Shown one piece after another: positions 1 through 8,722 of a stretch of 64,000 bases of DNA. The stretch is from positions 101,322 through 165,321 of the forward strand of contig JAPYRK010000001.1 of assembly GCA_029941115.1 (NCBI GenBank), given 5' to 3'. Every line of letters starts with the position of its first letter. Within the stretch, counting starts at the first letter, position 1. The DNA comes from Dehalococcoidia bacterium (GTDB lineage Bacteria; Chloroflexota; Dehalococcoidia; UBA2979). Below the pieces are notes generated by a model. That model had not been told where the DNA came from. It was given only the letters and a program-made list of their open reading frames with translations, and searched no databases. Both the position numbers and the translations under genes were made by a program.

Positions 1-671
1 GCTCGTCTTGGATGACTACGTTTCCATCCATTTCGATTAAACTTGCTAAAGATCAGGGACTCGCCCCAAATCCATCAAAAATATCGGGCGTGTGCGGGCG
101 ATTACTCTGTTGCCTAACCTTCGAAGTAGACGCCTACAGAGAAATCGCTGGAACACTGCCTAAAGTCGGCAAGACCATCAGCACCCCTGCAGGCAAAGCG
201 AAGATTCTCTCAATCAATTACCTAAGTGAAACAGTGAGGCTTCACTTCAAAGACACGGGAGAAATCATTCAAATATCTGTCGCGGAATTACGCTCGCAGA
301 TGGGCACTACCGTGAGACCAATTGAACTTGATAGTAAAGTCGAAGCGGCTGTTCGTATAGAGGATGAAGAACGCCAAAAAAATTTATTGGCCGTGCTCAC
401 GCCAGTAGACACGCCGCCTGAAAAGGAATCTGATCCAAGTCGCAAGCAGCCCGAGAAGCGGAAGCAGGACAAAAATAAAAGTAGGTCACGACGTAGTACT
501 ACCACGAGCAAGAGTAGTAGTAGCCAAATCGCTCGCCGGCGACCCGCCGGTACAAAGGCAGAAAAAACCTCATCCGAAGAAAAAAACTCGCCACAAACCA
601 AAAATCGTCGCCGTGGAAAACGCGGCGGCAGACGACGTAATCCTGAAAGCGAGAGCTCGCGAACCGACTAG
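1..671 (+). CDS. PSP1 C-terminal domain protein (RicT/YaaT-like), 5' partial
   Basis: The frame is open to the left edge: in-frame codons (S-S-W) precede the ATG at 12, and the PSP1 core normally starts well before this point, so the true start lies outside the window. Visible family motifs are SIKLAKDQ and NPSKISGVCGRLLCC, the latter carrying part of the cysteine set. In Firmicutes RicT/YaaT joins the Ric complex that influences RNase Y processing and Fe-S handling; the role here is inferred from that family. The last ~100 residues are a Lys/Arg/Ser-rich low-complexity tail, probably disordered and possibly nucleic-acid binding. The next gene starts 24 nt downstream. Confidence 0.85.
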   Translation, partial: SSWMTTFPSISIKLAKDQGLAPNPSKISGVCGRLLCCLTFEVDAYREIAGTLPKVGKTISTPAGKAKILSINYLSETVRLHFKDTGEIIQISVAELRSQMGTTVRPIELDSKVEAAVRIEDEERQKNLLAVLTPVDTPPEKESDPSRKQPEKRKQDKNKSRSRRSTTTSKSSSSQIARRRPAGTKAEKTSSEEKNSPQTKNRRRGKRGGRRRNPESESSRTD

Positions 672-695
672 ACTAATTGTATAGGGAAATAAACA

Positions 696-1538
696 ATGAC
701 TAAATTAAAAAGTGCGATTACACCTACTGATTGGATTATGAATAATCTCAATGATCCTGACACTATTTTCCTGCACACTGGGGCTGAAATTGCTGAATAC
801 GACGAGGGACACCTGCTGAAAGCCGTGTGGGCAGATGGCTATGAAGACTTTACAACCGAACGTGAAGGGATCCGGGCTCTAGTGCCAGAAAAACATCAAC
901 TTGAGTCTACTTTGGGCAGAATGGGGATCTTAGGTAAAAACGGAGCGCAAAAGATAATTTGTATGGCCAGAGATATATCACCGTGGCCCTACAGAGCATA
1001 CTGGGTACTGAAATATTTCGGTGTTGAAAATGTGTCCGTTGCTGCTACTTCGGTCGCCACTATGGAAAAAATTGGATTTTCTACAACCACATCTAGAATT
1101 AATACGATTACAGTACCTTGCGAAATCAACGCAGCAAACCAAAACATCATAATCGACAAGGAAGGCGTTCTAGCTGTCAGTAATAATCAAAAGACCGGCT
1201 TGATCCTCGACTGCCGCTCACGCGAAGAGTATCTTGGTCTGCCAGGCCAGCATCCTGCTACAAGGTATGGACGGATCCCTGGAGCATCACATTTGAATTG
1301 GGAAGATTTATTAGATGAAGACGCACGACTGCTTGATACCAAACAACTCATCGGTCTATATGCCAAGTCGGGAATTGACGGAAATACGCCAGTCTATCCA
1401 TACTGTGGCGGAGGTATTAGATCAGCAGTCTCTTGGTTTGTAATGTCTGAACTCTTAGGTTGGGCAAACACGAAAAACTATGATGGGTCTTGGGCAGAAT
1501 GGTCCTACCTCGAACACCTACCAATTGAGACAAACTGA
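696..1538 (+). CDS. Rhodanese-type sulfurtransferase (tandem domain)
   Basis: Two rhodanese-like halves occupy residues ~10-130 and ~150-280. The C-terminal half carries the active-site loop YCGGGIRS with the persulfide cysteine near residue 237, as in thiosulfate or 3-mercaptopyruvate sulfurtransferases. The N-terminal half has no catalytic Cys, as usual for the inactive tandem domain. The ATG follows a good ribosome site (AGGGA, 8 nt spacing). It probably moves sulfane sulfur from thiosulfate or a related donor to a thiol acceptor in the cytoplasm; the donor cannot be told from sequence. It ends 4 nt before the convergent DinB gene. Confidence 0.85.
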   Translation: MTKLKSAITPTDWIMNNLNDPDTIFLHTGAEIAEYDEGHLLKAVWADGYEDFTTEREGIRALVPEKHQLESTLGRMGILGKNGAQKIICMARDISPWPYRAYWVLKYFGVENVSVAATSVATMEKIGFSTTTSRINTITVPCEINAANQNIIIDKEGVLAVSNNQKTGLILDCRSREEYLGLPGQHPATRYGRIPGASHLNWEDLLDEDARLLDTKQLIGLYAKSGIDGNTPVYPYCGGGIRSAVSWFVMSELLGWANTKNYDGSWAEWSYLEHLPIETN

Positions 1539-1542
1539 TTAC

Positions 1543-2025
1543 TCACTTGCTGGTAGCAATTTGGTCGGCATGATCGCGAATATGATCCGCATGACTTGCC
1601 ACCCGCTGCCTAAGCGAACGACTGTTGCCATCAACTACTCCCCGACGACCCCACGCTGCATCCGGAGTGTGAGCCAATAACCCAACGGTTTCCTGTATTT
1701 CTTGATCTATATAGTTCAAAAGCTCCAAACTCGACCCATTCATAAAACCACGCGTCTGGATTTCGTGATCCTCGGTCACTGGCAGTCTTTGTGGATCAGT
1801 CATAGTTATCATACGATGAATGAATACACCATTTACATGAACATAAACGCCAATATGAGCAAGGGTTCGCTTAGCCGACCAAATATCGTCAGATCGCCCT
1901 AATCGCATCTCCGCCTCAGAAAATGAGCTCACAACTGCCCTTAGCTCTGTTCTGACTTGAACTAAATCATCGACAAGGTGAGCGTACTTTTCCGGGGCTC
2001 CGGTCACAAAGTCGATACGCGACAT
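1543..2025 (-). CDS. DinB superfamily protein
   Basis: A 160-residue all-helical protein. The fold is suggested by W-S-A-K-R-T-L-A-H-I-G near residue 50 and by the C-terminal histidine-rich helix ASHADHIRDHADQI. DinB/YfiT proteins are four-helix bundles with a His triad that binds a metal, and many act as thiol-dependent transferases or hydrolases; no substrate can be assigned. The ATG is preceded by AGG at suitable spacing. A second DinB-family protein lies at 45667-46212 but is not a close copy. Confidence 0.7.
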   Translation of the reverse strand: MSRIDFVTGAPEKYAHLVDDLVQVRTELRAVVSSFSEAEMRLGRSDDIWSAKRTLAHIGVYVHVNGVFIHRMITMTDPQRLPVTEDHEIQTRGFMNGSSLELLNYIDQEIQETVGLLAHTPDAAWGRRGVVDGNSRSLRQRVASHADHIRDHADQIATSK

Positions 2026-2072
2026 GCTAGCCTCAATTCATAATCAGTATATTGAAAACCATAATTCAATTC

Positions 2073-2567
2073 TCAACTATAAACAGTTGAATCCAACTCA
2101 AACATTAACTCAACCTCTACTGAAGAACCGAGAGGTAAAGCGGAAACTCCGACGGCCGCTCTAGCGCCCATACCCACCTCGGGGCCAAACACATCAATTA
2201 ATAGCTGACTTGCGCCATCTATAACCTTAGGTTGTTGATGAAAATCAGGCGCCGAGGCAACATACCCTGATAACTTCACTAGTCGAATTCCATCCAATCC
2301 GCCTATGAACTTTTTCACCGCCGCCAGACCATTAACAGTACATACCCGAGCTGCTTGGGCTGCCAAATCAACTCCCACACTCTCGCCTACCACTCCTGGA
2401 TATACAAGAGAGCCCTCACTCATCGCTATCTGTCCAGACACGTACAAATAAGAACCTCCACGCCGAACTGGTTGATATAACGCTAAAGGGTTAGCTGTCT
2501 CTGGCAACGAAATCCCCAATGCTGCCAATTTTTCCTCTACCTCGCTTGAATATACAGGCGGTTCCAC
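2073..2567 (-). CDS. RidA family protein (YjgF/YER057c/UK114)
   Basis: 164 residues with the typical ending ARAAVGVSALPLGSSVEVE, whose Arg is the conserved carboxylate-binding residue of imine-deaminating RidA proteins, and with the YVSGQIA segment. Family members hydrolyse reactive enamines or imines such as 2-aminoacrylate released by PLP enzymes. It is slightly longer than the ~130-residue core owing to an N-terminal extension (EEKLAALGISLP) seen in one RidA subgroup. It starts at GTG after AAAGGAG. It lies 39 nt downstream of parB on the same strand, so co-transcription is possible. Confidence 0.85.
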   Translation of the reverse strand: MEPPVYSSEVEEKLAALGISLPETANPLALYQPVRRGGSYLYVSGQIAMSEGSLVYPGVVGESVGVDLAAQAARVCTVNGLAAVKKFIGGLDGIRLVKLSGYVASAPDFHQQPKVIDGASQLLIDVFGPEVGMGARAAVGVSALPLGSSVEVELMFELDSTVYS

Positions 2568-2606
2568 TTTTATCTCCTTTCACATACGAACGAATTACCA
2601 CAACAA

Positions 2607-3482
2607 TTACAACTGATTCTCCCCAAGAACACTATCAAGGATGCCCGTAAGCTCCTCATCAGAATAAAAATAAATTGTAAGCGCACCGGCGCCTTTTGAA
2701 TTACGACGCAACTTAACTTTTGTACCCAGTGCTTGTTGGGCGGCATCCTCAAGGCCAGCAATCTCAGGGTTTCTAGCCCCTGACTTCGTGATCAGCTTCC
2801 TCCCATTCTTAGCCATCAACCGCTCAAGATCTCTAACACTGAGTTGCTTAGATACAACTAATTCACATAGCCTTACTTGTTCCAACTCATCTTGAATCTG
2901 AAGCAAAGTTCGGGCGTGGCCGGAGGAAATGGATCCATCACGCAAATACCCCTGAGCTCCGACAGAAAGATCAAGAAGGCGTAGAACATTTGCAACCCCG
3001 CTTCTTGAACGACCCAGACGATCACCAATCTCCTGTTGGGTCAAACCAAATTTTTCCTGAAGCTGCCTAAATGCCTCAGCCTCCTCAAGTGCACTCAAGT
3101 CAGCGCGCTGCAGGTTTTCCACTAAAGCCAGCATCAAATGATTACTCTCATGCATCTCGCGCACCACACACGGAATGCTGTCCAAACCAGCCGCACGTGC
3201 TGCGCGCCATCGACGCTCGCCAGCAATGATGAGGAATTTGGACTTATCTAAATGCGACCTAGCGACCAAGATAGGTTGCAAAACGCCATGAGTCGCTATC
3301 GATTGCTTCAGAGTATCAAGCTCTCTTTCATCAAAATGCTTCCGTGGCTGTTCCGGATCTGGTGAGATACGCGAAACTTGAATCAGATTGCCCTTACTCT
3401 CTGTGATTGATGTATCTTTTTTTTGAGAAGCGCCTTGAAACAAAGCGTCTAATCCTCTTCCTAGACGGGGTGAACCACCCAT
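2607..3482 (-). CDS. parB: Chromosome partition protein ParB
   Basis: The ATG at 3482 is preferred over the ORF-track start 9 nt upstream because AAGG then sits at normal spacing and the protein begins GGSPRLGRGLDALF, the classical ParB N-terminus. The nuclease-like CTP-binding domain shows GERRWRAARAAGL, followed by ALVENLQRADLS and the helix-turn-helix LTQQEIGDRLGRSRSGVANVL that reads parS. The protein nucleates on parS and spreads as a clamp, working with ParA. It lies 20 nt downstream of the ParA ORF, and a perfect parS lies at 8374-8389. Confidence 0.95.
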   Translation of the reverse strand: MGGSPRLGRGLDALFQGASQKKDTSITESKGNLIQVSRISPDPEQPRKHFDERELDTLKQSIATHGVLQPILVARSHLDKSKFLIIAGERRWRAARAAGLDSIPCVVREMHESNHLMLALVENLQRADLSALEEAEAFRQLQEKFGLTQQEIGDRLGRSRSGVANVLRLLDLSVGAQGYLRDGSISSGHARTLLQIQDELEQVRLCELVVSKQLSVRDLERLMAKNGRKLITKSGARNPEIAGLEDAAQQALGTKVKLRRNSKGAGALTIYFYSDEELTGILDSVLGENQL

Positions 3483-3502
3483 ATATACCATCCTTCTCTT
3501 CG

Positions 3503-5200
3503 TTACGGCTTTAAATCAAGCCTCTCGATTACTTCAAGTGCCAATGAGTTATAAGCAATTGCGCCAGCCGAACCAGGCGCATAGTCAGAAATTGTTTGCA
3601 TATGACTTGGTGCCTCAGCAAGTCTCACAGATCTTGGAATTACAGATTCAAATGTTGCAGCAAACCGCGATCTCACCTCTCGTTCAACCTCGGCGGCAAG
3701 ATTAGCTCGGCTATCAACCATTGTGAGTGCGATACCGAGAATTTGGAGCCCCGAATTCAAATTCTCCGTCACCAATTTAATAGTCTCCTGAAGCGAACTC
3801 AATCCCTCAAGTGCGAAATATTCACACTGCAGAGGTATTAAAACGAAATTCGAGGCCACCAAAGCGTTTATAGTCAAAAGGCCCAATGCGGGCGGACAAT
3901 CTATAATTATCACGTCAAAATTACTTTGCACCGACAAAAGTGCACTCTTTAAACGCGTCTCCCGAGCCATCGTACTCACTAACTCGATTTCAGCTCCCGC
4001 CAATGCCGTAGAACTCCCTAGCAGCGATAATCCAGGTGACTGGGTAGCAGCTAATAGCGTAGCGATGCTCTCACCCTCAATCAGTACCCGATAAAGAGCA
4101 TCACTTGACTCGCTGGCCTCTCTGCCAATCAATGAAGATGTCGCATTAGCTTGCGGATCCGAGTCAACCAATAAAATCCGTAATCCCATTCCACCAAGTA
4201 TTGCAGCGATCGACACGGCAGTCGTCGTCTTACCAACCCCGCCTTTCTGATTAGCAATTGCTATAATCACCGCGTGTTTTCGAAGATTGTCTTGCTCGAT
4301 AACTTGGCTTTTGACCTCGGAGTCACGAAGTATTGACCGAACTTCCGGCCAACGCGGCATCGGTGCTGGACCCGACTTCTCCACAGCCATCGCTCCATAA
4401 CCTACTGCCGTCTTCACTGCTGTAACCAGACTACTCCCTCTAGTTATAGCAAATGCGGCAGCAAACGAATCTCCAGCGCCGGTTGTGTCGATAGCCTTGG
4501 CTGGAATCGCATCAACAGTATAACTTGCGTCACGCAATCTAAGGTATGCCCCCTGATCTCCATTAGTGACAGCAACTAAGTCGCAGCTCGCAACCAATTC
4601 ATCCATGTCCGACTGCGACCAACTCTCGGTTTCAATGCGAGACAGAAAAATAGTCACACCGGGCCGACATAATTGCTTGAGGGTATCTGTCGGTGACGTA
4701 TTCATTCCAATACTTTGATCACCCTCTACAGTCCGCTGCAAACCCTGCGCAATAATCCACACTTTAGACTCTGGAAATCTCCGGTAAAAAGACTCTATAT
4801 CTATATCGTCCGGTATAAGTGGCCCAAAAATAATATTTTTGGGAGTAGGCCACTCCTCTGGTAAATCTGACGCACAAAGTGCCCTTGTAGGCCGATTAAC
4901 TAAACGCAACGAACGTTGGTCACTTGACCTCTCTTCAATACGAAAAGTAAGAGTATTCGGGTCCTCAACAATCTTGACCGTGTGACCTACCAATGCACTA
5001 CGATCCATATCCAGGCACCCAATAGTTAGGATATTTGCCCGTACGCCTAGCGCGGCTACTGTCCGACCGGCATAGCTTGGAACGCCACCTGTAGTTGATT
5101 CGTGTGCTGAAAACATATCACGAGTAACCGGACCCACTATCAGGACAGGCTCTGCCGAATGCGACACCTCGGACATATTTAGACGATCTAATTCTTCCAC
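3503..5200 (-). CDS. parA: PfkB-type carbohydrate kinase / ParA ATPase fusion
   Basis: One uninterrupted 565-residue ORF. Residues ~18-290 are a ribokinase/PfkB domain with the substrate-side Gly pair (TTGGVPSYAG, ~36-45) and the anion hole plus catalytic Asp, DTTGAGDS (238-245). Residues ~311-565 are a complete ParA/Soj Walker ATPase: NQKGGVGKTT (deviant Walker A, ~317-326), DSDPQANATS and IIIDCPPALG. The ParA part alone is the normal Soj length (~255). An in-frame GTG at 4270 begins exactly at the ParA core but has no clear Shine-Dalgarno, so internal initiation is possible but unproven. parB follows directly. The sugar specificity of the kinase half is unknown. Confidence 0.9.
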   Translation of the reverse strand: MEELDRLNMSEVSHSAEPVLIVGPVTRDMFSAHESTTGGVPSYAGRTVAALGVRANILTIGCLDMDRSALVGHTVKIVEDPNTLTFRIEERSSDQRSLRLVNRPTRALCASDLPEEWPTPKNIIFGPLIPDDIDIESFYRRFPESKVWIIAQGLQRTVEGDQSIGMNTSPTDTLKQLCRPGVTIFLSRIETESWSQSDMDELVASCDLVAVTNGDQGAYLRLRDASYTVDAIPAKAIDTTGAGDSFAAAFAITRGSSLVTAVKTAVGYGAMAVEKSGPAPMPRWPEVRSILRDSEVKSQVIEQDNLRKHAVIIAIANQKGGVGKTTTAVSIAAILGGMGLRILLVDSDPQANATSSLIGREASESSDALYRVLIEGESIATLLAATQSPGLSLLGSSTALAGAEIELVSTMARETRLKSALLSVQSNFDVIIIDCPPALGLLTINALVASNFVLIPLQCEYFALEGLSSLQETIKLVTENLNSGLQILGIALTMVDSRANLAAEVEREVRSRFAATFESVIPRSVRLAEAPSHMQTISDYAPGSAGAIAYNSLALEVIERLDLKP

Positions 5201-5284
5201 CGCACTGCCAAATCATCAAGGCTCTTATAGATGAGTCACAATAATAAACAATATTCACACAAAATAGTAAATTAAACCTCAGTA

Positions 5285-6310
5285 CTACTCCTCGCCGTCA
5301 ATGAACCCTTCTTCAGATTCCTCATCTGGCTCGTCTTCACTCTCAGCTGGTAGTACTTCAATTCTTCTGTCCCTGCCTCGTCCTATAGACTGGGTGACTA
5401 TGTCTGTACGGTCTTGCAAAGTTAAGTGAATTATTCTTCGGTCACCGGCTGACATTGGCTTTAACTCAATAATGTCACCGCTTTCACTAACATCATTCGC
5501 CACCTCATCCGCCAGCTCACGCAACCTATCATGATGCCTTCGACGGTACCCCTCTATATCTACAGAGAAAATAGGCGATCCTTGTTTTCCTTTACCCACT
5601 ATGGTATTTAGTAGGTATTGAAGCGAACTCAAAGTATCGCCACGTTTACCAATCAAAACACCTATATTATCTGCCGACTCCTCATCGGTCGCGTCAATCT
5701 CAAGAGTGACGTCACGACGCCCTCGATCAGTATCTGAATCCTCAGCCTCACTCATGGTTATTTCTGTCCCAGTAAACCCAAGAAGAGTCAGTACATCTCT
5801 AAGAGTACTACCGGCCTCATCCACCTCGTCGTCATACTCTCCAGAAGGCTGCGAAGGTAGATGCTGCGGCGACCCGGGAATCGGAATCTCATCGTCGTGA
5901 GAAACTCCTACTATTTCAGGTCTCTCAGCTGAGGAAGTATCTTCTTCCACCGAACTCGGCTCAATTTGGTCACTGGATCCGCCAATAATCTCATCACCCT
6001 GACTGTCGGACTGCTTCCTGGCTCGACTCGCTCCGGTCTTATCATTATCTCGATTGGCTCTCTTAGGGTCACCAGATCGTGGCCCGCGTTTACCTCTCTC
6101 TTTTCTAGGTCGGTTTGCCCTCGCCGTAATAACGACGACTGCGTCCTGTCCACCAATTCCTAAAAAACCCTCCTTAGCGTCTTTTTCTACGTCTACGTCG
6201 GCCTGATCCCGACTGATCCCGAGATCCGCCAGGCCCTGTTCTATCGCGTCCTCGACGCTTTTTGCGCTTACCGTCACCTGCCGGCTGTCCTGATCCTTCT
6301 GATTCGTCAC
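5285..6310 (-). CDS. jag: Jag/KhpB-type RNA-binding protein (Jag_N, KH, R3H)
   Basis: The start is the GTG at 6310, with AAAGGAGAG ideally placed; the ORF track uses an ATG 33 nt upstream. Order: Jag_N domain (VSAKSVEDAIEQGLADLG ... EGFLGIGG), an acidic linker, a KH domain with the GxxG loop GKRGDT, and an R3H domain (LKPMSAGDRRIIH). KhpB/Jag proteins bind RNA and affect cell-wall synthesis and division. The first ~45 codons, including much of Jag_N, overlap the 3' end of yidC in another frame by 137 nt, which is unusually long. The yidC-jag order is conserved in many bacteria. Confidence 0.9.
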   Translation of the reverse strand: MTNQKDQDSRQVTVSAKSVEDAIEQGLADLGISRDQADVDVEKDAKEGFLGIGGQDAVVVITARANRPRKERGKRGPRSGDPKRANRDNDKTGASRARKQSDSQGDEIIGGSSDQIEPSSVEEDTSSAERPEIVGVSHDDEIPIPGSPQHLPSQPSGEYDDEVDEAGSTLRDVLTLLGFTGTEITMSEAEDSDTDRGRRDVTLEIDATDEESADNIGVLIGKRGDTLSSLQYLLNTIVGKGKQGSPIFSVDIEGYRRRHHDRLRELADEVANDVSESGDIIELKPMSAGDRRIIHLTLQDRTDIVTQSIGRGRDRRIEVLPAESEDEPDEESEEGFIDGEE

Positions 6311-7169
6311 TAGTGCTCTCCTTTTCTGAGCTCGCCTCTTCATTATCTTGAGAAACTATTCTTTCTTTACCAATTGATTCTGCGCTAGGTGGAATAAAAT
6401 CTTTCATTCCAATCTGTCGCCGAATTAAATCCGGAATCAATGAGCCCCAGCGGAAATCGCCCGGGCCAACAAAAATCCATTGCAACACTATTCCTATCAG
6501 GGTGCTACTTCCCCAATACAACCCCAATCCCGCCGGTGTCGCAAGAACAAACCAAGTAAACATCAACGGAAACATCCACTGCATCATCGTATTCATCTGC
6601 TGTTGGTTATCGCTACGACTCGCCAAATTCCTATTAGAAGAAATTCGCTGTTGCAACCACATAGAACAAAAAACCAATGCAGCTAGGGCAAAATCACCAT
6701 TTTCACCAAGATCAAGCCATAAAAAGTCCCTCGACAATGGAATACTATTCTGCAACCAGCCAACATTATACAAACGGTCTGACAATGCAACCACAGACTC
6801 GGGCGTGCTACCGAGAGTAATTCTGATAACCTGATAAAGTGCAATAAAAATAGGAAACTGTATGAGTTGAGGGCCCAAACACCCCAAAGGATTAACTCCC
6901 GCCTCACGGTAAAGCTTCATCGTCTCTTCCTGACGGCGTTTAGGATCTGAGTACTTTTTCTGAATCTCCTGCATCCGTGGTTGAATTTCCTGGAGCTTCT
7001 TCATAGAATTCAGCATTCTCACCGTCAAGGGGAATAAAAGGGCGCGCGACAAAAATGTAAAGAGTAGGAGTGCCAGCCCGTAATCACCAAATGCAATATT
7101 TGTGAGTCCCACCATCACATTTACTAGAGGGGTCTCTAAGAATGTTCGCCAGATTGCTCCTATAGGCAC
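6174..7169 (-). CDS. yidC: Membrane protein insertase YidC/Oxa1
   Basis: 331 residues without the large periplasmic domain, the form found in monoderm bacteria. Visible are the first membrane segment with FLSRALLFPLTVRM, the cytoplasmic coiled coil LQEIQPRMQEIQKKYSDPKRRQEE, GCLGPQLIQFPIFIALYQ and the C-terminal membrane segments (MQWMFPLMFTWFVLATPAGLGLYW). The GTG start follows AGGAG. The last ~60 residues are Lys/Arg-rich (ending RRRRRKRR), suited to ribosome contact, and their coding region overlaps the start of jag. It inserts membrane proteins with or without SecYEG. Confidence 0.95.
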   Translation of the reverse strand: MPIGAIWRTFLETPLVNVMVGLTNIAFGDYGLALLLFTFLSRALLFPLTVRMLNSMKKLQEIQPRMQEIQKKYSDPKRRQEETMKLYREAGVNPLGCLGPQLIQFPIFIALYQVIRITLGSTPESVVALSDRLYNVGWLQNSIPLSRDFLWLDLGENGDFALAALVFCSMWLQQRISSNRNLASRSDNQQQMNTMMQWMFPLMFTWFVLATPAGLGLYWGSSTLIGIVLQWIFVGPGDFRWGSLIPDLIRRQIGMKDFIPPSAESIGKERIVSQDNEEASSEKESTSDESEGSGQPAGDGKRKKRRGRDRTGPGGSRDQSGSGRRRRRKRR

Positions 7170-7190
7170 AATAAACTCCTGATTCCAATC

Positions 7191-8390
7191 CTACTCATCA
7201 GTTTCACCTTGACGTGTCGAAAAAAGAAGTCGAGCAGAGCCACTCTGGGCGTCTATTTCTAATAATTGGTTATCTTTTGTAAGTATAATGAGCTTGTCTT
7301 CGATCAAAATAGGATTTGCGTCGATATCCCGACCAGTACTAGATTTCCAAAGCTTGTTTCCGGTATCAAGCTCCAACGCGAAAACAAGTCCCTTCCTGTC
7401 AACAAGTAGTAAAGCATCACGGTAAATCACTGGCCTGGCACGAAAATTCGACTGAAGATAGCTACGGAACCATAAAACACTGCCTGAATTAACATCAACC
7501 GAATAGATAGCTCCGCGGGTAGTAACTGCGTATAAGTTTGATCCATCAATCACCGGTTGGCCGACAATCCAACCATCTGTCGCAACCCTCCAGTCAATTT
7601 TGGGACCACCCAGATCAACTTTCAATAACTCCGACCCAAACGTGCCTATATAACTTGCCTGATTTATAAACAAGCCGTCCCCTGGCACACCACCGTCTAA
7701 ATTTAGCTGAGATACTATTTCACCAGCAAACAAGTCCAGAAAAATCATCTGTCCTTTACCTATATCAGTTAAAACAAGTGTATTTTGAAACACATGAAGA
7801 CGTGACCAAATTCGATCAGTACCAGTAGACCATCTCTGAAGTACTTCCCCCGAATTAGCTACTAACTTGAAAATTAACCCTTGATCAGTTGCTATATAAA
7901 GATAACCATCGACGAGGACGGGAGTTGAAATAACCTTTTCTCCCAACTCGGTAGCCCAAACCTCAGTCGGAATCTCAGTTACACCGTTCAAAAGAGATAA
8001 TTTTCTCACAATTCCAGAATTTGATACGATATATATGTCATCTTGCCCAACAATTAATGGTGTCGAATAAAGCGGATCGCTGGAAAACTCGTTACTAGAC
8101 CCTCCACCAAACAAGCCACTCAAAAAGCCGCCACCTTCGTCATCGATATCTTCAAGTTGTACTTCTGGAAAAGACCAAAGCAACATAGGATTCGACTGCT
8201 CTGATATATCAAGACCGGAAATACGGCCTCGATCCACCTGGGCTAGCAGAATTGAGTCTGTTAACTCTAGCGGAGGGGACCAGCCCTCAGGACCAGCAAG
8301 TCGTGCGCCACAGGCAGACCCTAAAACTAGAATAAGCATCACACCGATAACTGCATAAATCGCAGAAATAGATTGTTTCACGTGAAACAT
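7191..8390 (-). CDS. Beta-propeller (PQQ-like repeat) lipoprotein
   Basis: The N-terminus MFHVKQSISAIYAVIGV then LVLGSAC is a lipoprotein signal with lipobox Cys. The ATG at 8390 is chosen; a GTG 9 nt upstream with GGAG is also possible. The body has repeated blades of the LVDGYLYIATDQG / VIDGSNLYAVTTRG type, a BamB/PQQ-like eight-blade propeller, so it probably sits on the outer face of the membrane as a binding scaffold. It lies between yidD and yidC, an insertion in the usual rpmH-rnpA-yidD-yidC-jag order, and a perfect parS overlaps its first codons. Its function is unknown; a role in membrane-protein quality control is only a guess from context. Confidence 0.8.
   Translation of the reverse strand: MFHVKQSISAIYAVIGVMLILVLGSACGARLAGPEGWSPPLELTDSILLAQVDRGRISGLDISEQSNPMLLWSFPEVQLEDIDDEGGGFLSGLFGGGSSNEFSSDPLYSTPLIVGQDDIYIVSNSGIVRKLSLLNGVTEIPTEVWATELGEKVISTPVLVDGYLYIATDQGLIFKLVANSGEVLQRWSTGTDRIWSRLHVFQNTLVLTDIGKGQMIFLDLFAGEIVSQLNLDGGVPGDGLFINQASYIGTFGSELLKVDLGGPKIDWRVATDGWIVGQPVIDGSNLYAVTTRGAIYSVDVNSGSVLWFRSYLQSNFRARPVIYRDALLLVDRKGLVFALELDTGNKLWKSSTGRDIDANPILIEDKLIILTKDNQLLEIDAQSGSARLLFSTRQGETDE
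8374..8389. other. parS centromere site (perfect consensus)
   Basis: The sequence TGTTTCACGTGAAACA is a perfect 16-bp palindrome identical to the consensus parS bound by chromosomal ParB proteins. It encodes codons 1-6 of the beta-propeller lipoprotein (reads as ATG TTT CAC GTG AAA CAA). It lies about 3-6 kb from parA/parB and inside the rpmH-yidC block, as expected for an origin-proximal centromere. I noticed no second full copy in the window. Confidence 0.95.
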
Positions 8391-8449
8391 CTTACCCACA
8401 GTCACGTACTCCAAATCATAAATGCTAATGCGCCTATCCATTTGAACAT

Positions 8450-8722
8450 TTACATAACCGGATCATATCCGCTATCCCCGCCAGGGCGACACCTAAATAA
8501 TCGTCCCACAATCTTTACCAACGCCCGAATCGGTCCATATTTCTCCAGCGCCTTTATTGCATACTCAGAGCATGTCGGTTCGAATCGACATGCCGGGCTC
8601 AGTTGTGGAGACAGGTAACTCTGGTATAAACGTACAAGCGACAAAAGTGCCTTACTGCCCAAATTGCTAATTACGGTCATTAACTCAACCCGCTCACTAA
8701 ATCTAGGAATAAGGACTTTCAT
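8450..8722 (-). CDS. yidD: Membrane protein insertion efficiency factor YidD
   Basis: 90 residues with the diagnostic core LVRLYQSYLSPQLSPACRFEPTCSEYA (shown here only as motif) and its three cysteines, followed by RLFRCRPGGDSGYDPV. YidD is a small membrane-associated protein that aids YidC-mediated insertion. The first ATG has AGG just upstream; a second in-frame ATG at codon 15 gives a length closer to other YidDs and cannot be excluded. It sits between rnpA and the lipoprotein/yidC genes, the standard neighbourhood. Confidence 0.93.
   Translation of the reverse strand: MKVLIPRFSERVELMTVISNLGSKALLSLVRLYQSYLSPQLSPACRFEPTCSEYAIKALEKYGPIRALVKIVGRLFRCRPGGDSGYDPVM

Noticed and set aside
269-601. 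Minus-strand 110-aa ORF inside the PSP1 gene
   Set aside because: Its Leu/Phe-rich sequence is only the complement of the Lys/Arg-rich tail of the sense gene.
8392-8400. TTACCCACA next to parS, one mismatch from a DnaA box
   Set aside because: A single near-match with no cluster around it, which is expected by chance in 64 kb; it is also inside coding sequence.
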